Source: Cecembia rubra
GTDB taxonomy: Bacteria > Bacteroidota > Bacteroidia > Cytophagales > Cyclobacteriaceae
DNA: 64,000 nucleotides
Assembly: GCF_003014575.1 (NCBI RefSeq)
Contig: NZ_PYGF01000001.1
Span: 930,001 to 994,000, forward strand
Direction: 5' to 3'
Below the pieces are notes generated by a model. The model was not told where the DNA came from, searched no databases, and saw only the letters and a program-made list of their open reading frames with translations. Numbering within the stretch: position 1 is the stretch's first letter; each line of letters opens with the position of its first letter. This document shows positions 60,618-64,000 of this stretch, one piece after another. Both the position numbers and the translations under genes were made by a program.

Positions 60618-61753
60618 TATACTTCCAGATACGGGTTTTTAACATGTTTTCTGACCAATTCCAACTCTTTATTATTTTGGATTTCATTTTTGATAAATCC
60701 AGCATCCAAAGACTTAAGAGCATACATGGCATTGATTTTAATTTCAGAGCCTTTATTTAGCCCCAAGATGTAATGTAAAAAATCAACAGAATCCTGGCTG
60801 CCGATTTCTTTAAGTGCACGGATAATTTCTACCTGATTTTCTTCTGGTTCATTGAAAAACATGGAGATTAAATCCTGTTCAGCATCAAAATAATAAAGCT
60901 TTCCAATGCACCTGATTGCTTCATGTCTGACTTTGCTGTTAGGTGATTCCAAGGTCTGTACAACAGCTCCAGCGGCATCCAGATCATTGTAATAAGCCAC
61001 TAATTTAAGTGCAAAAATAAGTTTTGACTCCTCTTCAAATTTCAACCAATTGACAAGGTTTTTAGGCTTTTTAATCTTCCTTCTTTGAATTACTTCCATT
61101 AGATTCAAAGATTCTATATACGTTATAGAATCTCCATACTCCTCCAATACATTCAAGGGATTAACCTCGGAGAGAGAAATATATGCAATCAAAGCTGATG
61201 ACCGTATATAATGGTTATCATGGAAAATCAGAGGATAAATCTTTTCAGCAGCATTACTGTAATTCAGCTCTTTCCAATAAGAAATACCTTTGGTTTTGTA
61301 ATACCATGTGCTCGAATTGACCAGTTTTTCGGTATAACCCAAGAGGTCTAATTTAAAAAAAACCGAAAGCAACAGTTCTTTGCTTTGACCTTTAAGGTTT
61401 TTATCCAAATCAATAATATTCTGAATTAACAGGTCTTTGCACCAATCCTTATGGAGGGGTACCTTTTTCTTGAATTCATTGATTTTTTCATCATAATCGC
61501 TCTCCATCTGTCCATCTGAAAAAATAAGTTCGGAAAAGAACCCATTGATTTTGTACTGGACAAGCTTTTTGATTTTCTCTCGAAATAATTTTACTGACCT
61601 GATGTATAGTAAATAAACTATAACTACGCAAACTGACAAACTAAGGATTAAAATGGCCAAATCAGATAGACCTGCAAACACATAGTGTTGGCCGCCTTCT
61701 CCAAATTGAACAAAAGAATCCCACTTTGTCATTAAAGACAAGAATTCTGACAT
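60617..61753 (-). CDS. HEAT-repeat membrane protein in the exopolysaccharide locus
   Basis: A 378-residue protein with one N-terminal membrane helix (LAILILSLSVCVVIVYLLYI) and a large C-terminal part made of HEAT/armadillo-type helical repeats (from about residue 90; the clearest are HYIRSSALIAYISL, NSKVRHEAIRCIGKLY, NQVEIIRALKEIGSQDSVDFL). It has no enzymatic motif. Its stop codon overlaps the GT2 start by one base, so it is translated together with the synthase. It may be a scaffold or regulatory subunit of the synthase, in the position of co-polymerase proteins such as PgaD or of c-di-GMP receptors in other loci; this is inference. Confidence 0.8.
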   Translation of the reverse strand: MSEFLSLMTKWDSFVQFGEGGQHYVFAGLSDLAILILSLSVCVVIVYLLYIRSVKLFREKIKKLVQYKINGFFSELIFSDGQMESDYDEKINEFKKKVPLHKDWCKDLLIQNIIDLDKNLKGQSKELLLSVFFKLDLLGYTEKLVNSSTWYYKTKGISYWKELNYSNAAEKIYPLIFHDNHYIRSSALIAYISLSEVNPLNVLEEYGDSITYIESLNLMEVIQRRKIKKPKNLVNWLKFEEESKLIFALKLVAYYNDLDAAGAVVQTLESPNSKVRHEAIRCIGKLYYFDAEQDLISMFFNEPEENQVEIIRALKEIGSQDSVDFLHYILGLNKGSEIKINAMYALKSLDAGFIKNEIQNNKELELVRKHVKNPYLEV

Positions 61754-61828
61754 GTTGATTTTTGTTGATGTAATGTGATTAAGTAGCTGTTAATATAAAA
61801 AAGCTTAGGGAAATTTTATTGAGGCAGT

Positions 61829-62191
61829 TCAATTCTCAATTAATCTCTTAACTCTAAATGCTAATTCATTTGGGTGAAATGGTTTTGGCATAAAATCGGA
61901 AGCGCCTACTTGAAATGCCTTGATAACAGTGTCCTCATCTTCCCCCATACTACTCAACACTAAAACTGGACAATTAGGTCTTTTCTTTTTGGCATACTCC
62001 ACAATTTCAATTCCGCCACGGTGAGGAATTAATACATCTGTAATGACAAGATCTGGTTCAGTGGAATCAAATTTCCTGATTCCATCCATCCCGTCTTCAG
62101 CAAGGGTGATATTGAATCCTTCCTTTCTTAATCTAAATATGACTAGCCCAGATATAAGCTTGTCATCTTCAATGACCAATATATTCTTCAT
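61829..62191 (-). CDS. Single-domain response regulator at the head of the exopolysaccharide locus
   Basis: A 120-residue CheY-like receiver (acidic pair EDD at 8-10, phosphoacceptor D52 in VITDVLIPHRGG, lysine in FMPKPFHP) with no output domain. It is a paralogue of the receiver at 57362. The start at 62191 is preferred to 62251, because MKNILVIEDD begins the fold. It lies 75 bp before the HEAT gene with no hairpin between, so it may share its transcript. A 24-bp palindrome lies upstream. Confidence 0.9.
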   Translation of the reverse strand: MKNILVIEDDKLISGLVIFRLRKEGFNITLAEDGMDGIRKFDSTEPDLVITDVLIPHRGGIEIVEYAKKKRPNCPVLVLSSMGEDEDTVIKAFQVGASDFMPKPFHPNELAFRVKRLIEN

Positions 62192-62291
62192 AATCAAAAG
62201 ATTTGAACGATTTACGGGATAAATATAAAAATTAAAAAATATAAAAAACAAGGGCGTGCAAACTTAAAATTGTATAAAAATTTTATAAAAA

Positions 62292-62315
62292 AATACAAAT
62301 TAATTAATTTGTATT
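62292..62315. promoter_or_regulatory. 24-bp perfect palindrome between divergent genes
   Basis: Each half is 12 bp (aatacaaattaa and ttaatttgtatt). It lies between the response-regulator start at 62191 and the amidohydrolase start at 62438 and could be an operator for a dimeric regulator. It is very AT-rich, so chance is possible. Confidence 0.4.
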
Positions 62316-62437
62316 ATGTAAGAAATTATTTGCCGTTCTTAACCGATTTAGCCTTTTAAAAAAAAATATATTTTTCCCGCGCGTTTCTTTTGTTAGCTTT
62401 CTTTTTGAATATAAAACCAAAAATCAATCCAACCAAC

Positions 62438-64000
62438 ATGAATATCCGCTTCAAACCTAAGGTATTCAGTAGCTTATTTTATTTGGTATTTTGTATCACT
62501 TCCATTTCTTTTGGTCAAAGTGATCCAACAGGAGAAAGGAGGGTTACAGGAACCTTTGCAATTACCAATGCTACTGTTACCATTGCTCCCGGAAAAACCC
62601 AACAAGGGGCTACTATCATCATCAAAAATGGACTAATTGAGGCTATTGGTTCCAATCTCAGAATACCAATAGATGCTCAGACGATTAAAGGAGATTCATT
62701 ATTTGTATATCCTGGCTTCATAGATGGTGCCACCTCAATTGGTGTCCTAAGACCAAATGATCCTGAAAGACCTGCCAACTTTGACCCATCAAATCCTCCG
62801 GATGAATTTGCAGGAATTACTCCTTGGCGAAGTGTATTGGATCATTATGACATCAAAAACAGCCAAATCAACGACTGGAGAAAAGTCGGATTTACTGTGG
62901 CCCAAATTGTTCCTGAAGGCGGAATGCTTCCAGGTAAGTCTGCAATTGTCACCTATGGAGGAAAAGAATCCAACAATATACTTGCCAAAAATACAGCATT
63001 AGCAGCGAGGTTCAGAAGCACTGGTGGTGGTAGAGGAATGTATCCAGGTACCCAATTGGGTATCATGGCCAAATTCAGGGACCTTTATAAGAATGCTGAG
63101 TTATCTTCTCAGCATATGAGGCTATTCGCCTCAAATTCCGGTTTGTCCAGACCTGAAATAAACAAAACGCTTGAAGCCTTCTTCCCTGTATTAGATAAAA
63201 GCATTCCAGTGTTATATGAAGTTTCCAATGATCTGGAACTAAGAAGAGCTGTAATGCTCCAAAAAGAGAACGGTTTCAGGCTGGTAGTTGCTGGAATTAC
63301 TGATATGGATTTTGCATTAGATGCCATCAAATCTTCCAATGCCCAAGTCCTGGTAAGCTTTAGGTTGCCTAATGATAAAACCGCCAATTCAAATACAGAA
63401 GGGTTATCCGATGAAATGAAAGCCCGGACTCAAAAGGTTAAGGACGCTTATATACAAATATTGGGCGAAGCAGGGAAATTAGAAGCTGCTGGAATCCCAT
63501 TTGGATTTACTTCATTAGGAGGAAGAAGTAATGAGATGTATAAAAACATCAGATTGATGATTGCCAATGGCCTAAGCGAAAACGCTGCATTAGCAGCGCT
63601 AACGATTAACAATGCCAATATTCTGGGCATTCAAAAATTTGCAGGCACATTAGAAAAAGGAAAATTAGCCAATATGGTTATCAGTACTGCTCCGCTATTT
63701 GCAGAAGAAGCCCAGATCAAATATGTTGTTGCAGACGGATATGTTTTTGAATACGAGGTCAACAACAAAAAATCAAACAATAACGGGAACGGAAAAGCTG
63801 TGGATTTATCCGGGATATGGGATTATACTTCTGATACACCTGCTGGAAGTTCTGGAGGAACAATGGAAATCAAAAGAGATGGCACTTCTTATAAAGGAAC
63901 AATCTCCTATGATAATCCTTCAGGAAGTGGAAAAGCGAGTTCTCCCATGAACAATATCATTTTGTCAGGGAATAATCTTTCATTCACATTCAATGTTTCT
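62438..64000 (+). CDS. Amidohydrolase-like exported protein (3' end beyond the window)
   Basis: At least 521 residues, open to the window edge with no stop. Signal peptide (about MNIRFKPKVFSSLFYLVFCITSISFGQ), then an amidohydrolase-type start: NATVTIAPGKTQQGATIIIKNGLIEAIG and the PGFIDGATSIG strand at about residues 93-103. In active amidohydrolases that strand is PGxIDxHxH; here D96 is kept but the two histidines are replaced (G-A-T-S follows), so the first metal ligand pair is missing. Later segments (AALTINNANILGIQKFAGTLEKGKLANMVI) match the end of the amidohydrolase domain; a separate domain (LSGIWDYTSDTPAGSSG) follows. In Bacteroidota such proteins are often encoded beside an active paralogue. 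Confidence 0.88.
   Translation, partial: MNIRFKPKVFSSLFYLVFCITSISFGQSDPTGERRVTGTFAITNATVTIAPGKTQQGATIIIKNGLIEAIGSNLRIPIDAQTIKGDSLFVYPGFIDGATSIGVLRPNDPERPANFDPSNPPDEFAGITPWRSVLDHYDIKNSQINDWRKVGFTVAQIVPEGGMLPGKSAIVTYGGKESNNILAKNTALAARFRSTGGGRGMYPGTQLGIMAKFRDLYKNAELSSQHMRLFASNSGLSRPEINKTLEAFFPVLDKSIPVLYEVSNDLELRRAVMLQKENGFRLVVAGITDMDFALDAIKSSNAQVLVSFRLPNDKTANSNTEGLSDEMKARTQKVKDAYIQILGEAGKLEAAGIPFGFTSLGGRSNEMYKNIRLMIANGLSENAALAALTINNANILGIQKFAGTLEKGKLANMVISTAPLFAEEAQIKYVVADGYVFEYEVNNKKSNNNGNGKAVDLSGIWDYTSDTPAGSSGGTMEIKRDGTSYKGTISYDNPSGSGKASSPMNNIILSGNNLSFTFNVS

Overview
The window looks like chromosome from a Bacteroidota bacterium of the order Cytophagales, probably near Cyclobacteriaceae (Algoriphagus-like). 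The evidence is an AT-rich sequence, many short lipobox signal peptides, a TTG-N19-TAnnTTTG promoter in front of the SRP RNA, almost no Shine-Dalgarno sequences, and family content typical of the phylum (HAEPLYID protein, DUF4920, YaiO-like barrel, exported MsrA/MsrB, PqaA-like hydrolase, miaB-AAA-lptE-secG string). The species call is inference. There are no tRNAs, rRNA operons, insertion sequences, CRISPR arrays or phage genes. It is mostly ordinary core and periphery genome with dense coding.

Layout. 1-2.3 kb: housekeeping genes (DUF3822-like end, coaD, Nudix, pyrE). 2.3-6.9 kb: minus-strand sugar-nucleotide and glycosyltransferase genes (rmlB, UDP-uronate epimerase, GT4), then a lipoprotein aldose epimerase. 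7.0-25.2 kb: mostly exported proteins (OmpA lipoprotein, PqaA-like hydrolase, M14 peptidase, dienelactone hydrolase, a PQQ-sugar dehydrogenase/PKD/cytochrome c fusion, beta-barrel, MsrAB, penicillin acylase), with AlkB, rhodanese and a sterol desaturase among them. 25.3-29.1 kb: dinB, pabB, YceI, gamma carbonic anhydrase. 29.2-34.3 kb: a five-gene peptide-bond-forming cluster (esterase, RimK-like ATP-grasp, YbdK/GCS2 ligase, class I glutamine amidotransferase, glutathionylspermidine-synthase-like ATP-grasp). 34.8-38.2 kb: SRP RNA, transaldolase, FtsE-like ATPase, S41 protease. 38.3-43.0 kb: miaB, sigma-54 activator, lptE, TPR-like protein, secG. 43.1-49.9 kb: groES-groEL, response regulator, corA, proBA. 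49.9-57.3 kb: a decayed barrel gene, DUF2237, DoxX, alkaline phosphatase, DUF983, HAEPLYID pair, a small cytochrome/DUF4920/MsrA group. 57.3-62.2 kb: an exopolysaccharide-type locus (processive GT2, HEAT-repeat membrane protein, TPR-beta-barrel, flanked by two paralogous single-domain response regulators). 62.4 kb to the end: an amidohydrolase-like protein cut by the window edge.

The two best candidates for poorly described systems are the amidoligase cluster at 29.2-34.3 kb, which has the enzyme set to build and trim a small peptide-like metabolite of unknown identity, and the GT2-HEAT-barrel locus at 57.3-62.2 kb, which has the parts to polymerise and export a polysaccharide under two receiver-only regulators. 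Non-coding signals worth attention are six YTGACA repeats upstream of groES, a 104-bp structured inverted repeat at 22.8 kb, and a 24-bp perfect palindrome at 62.3 kb. All family calls come from motif recognition by eye; no database search was run.
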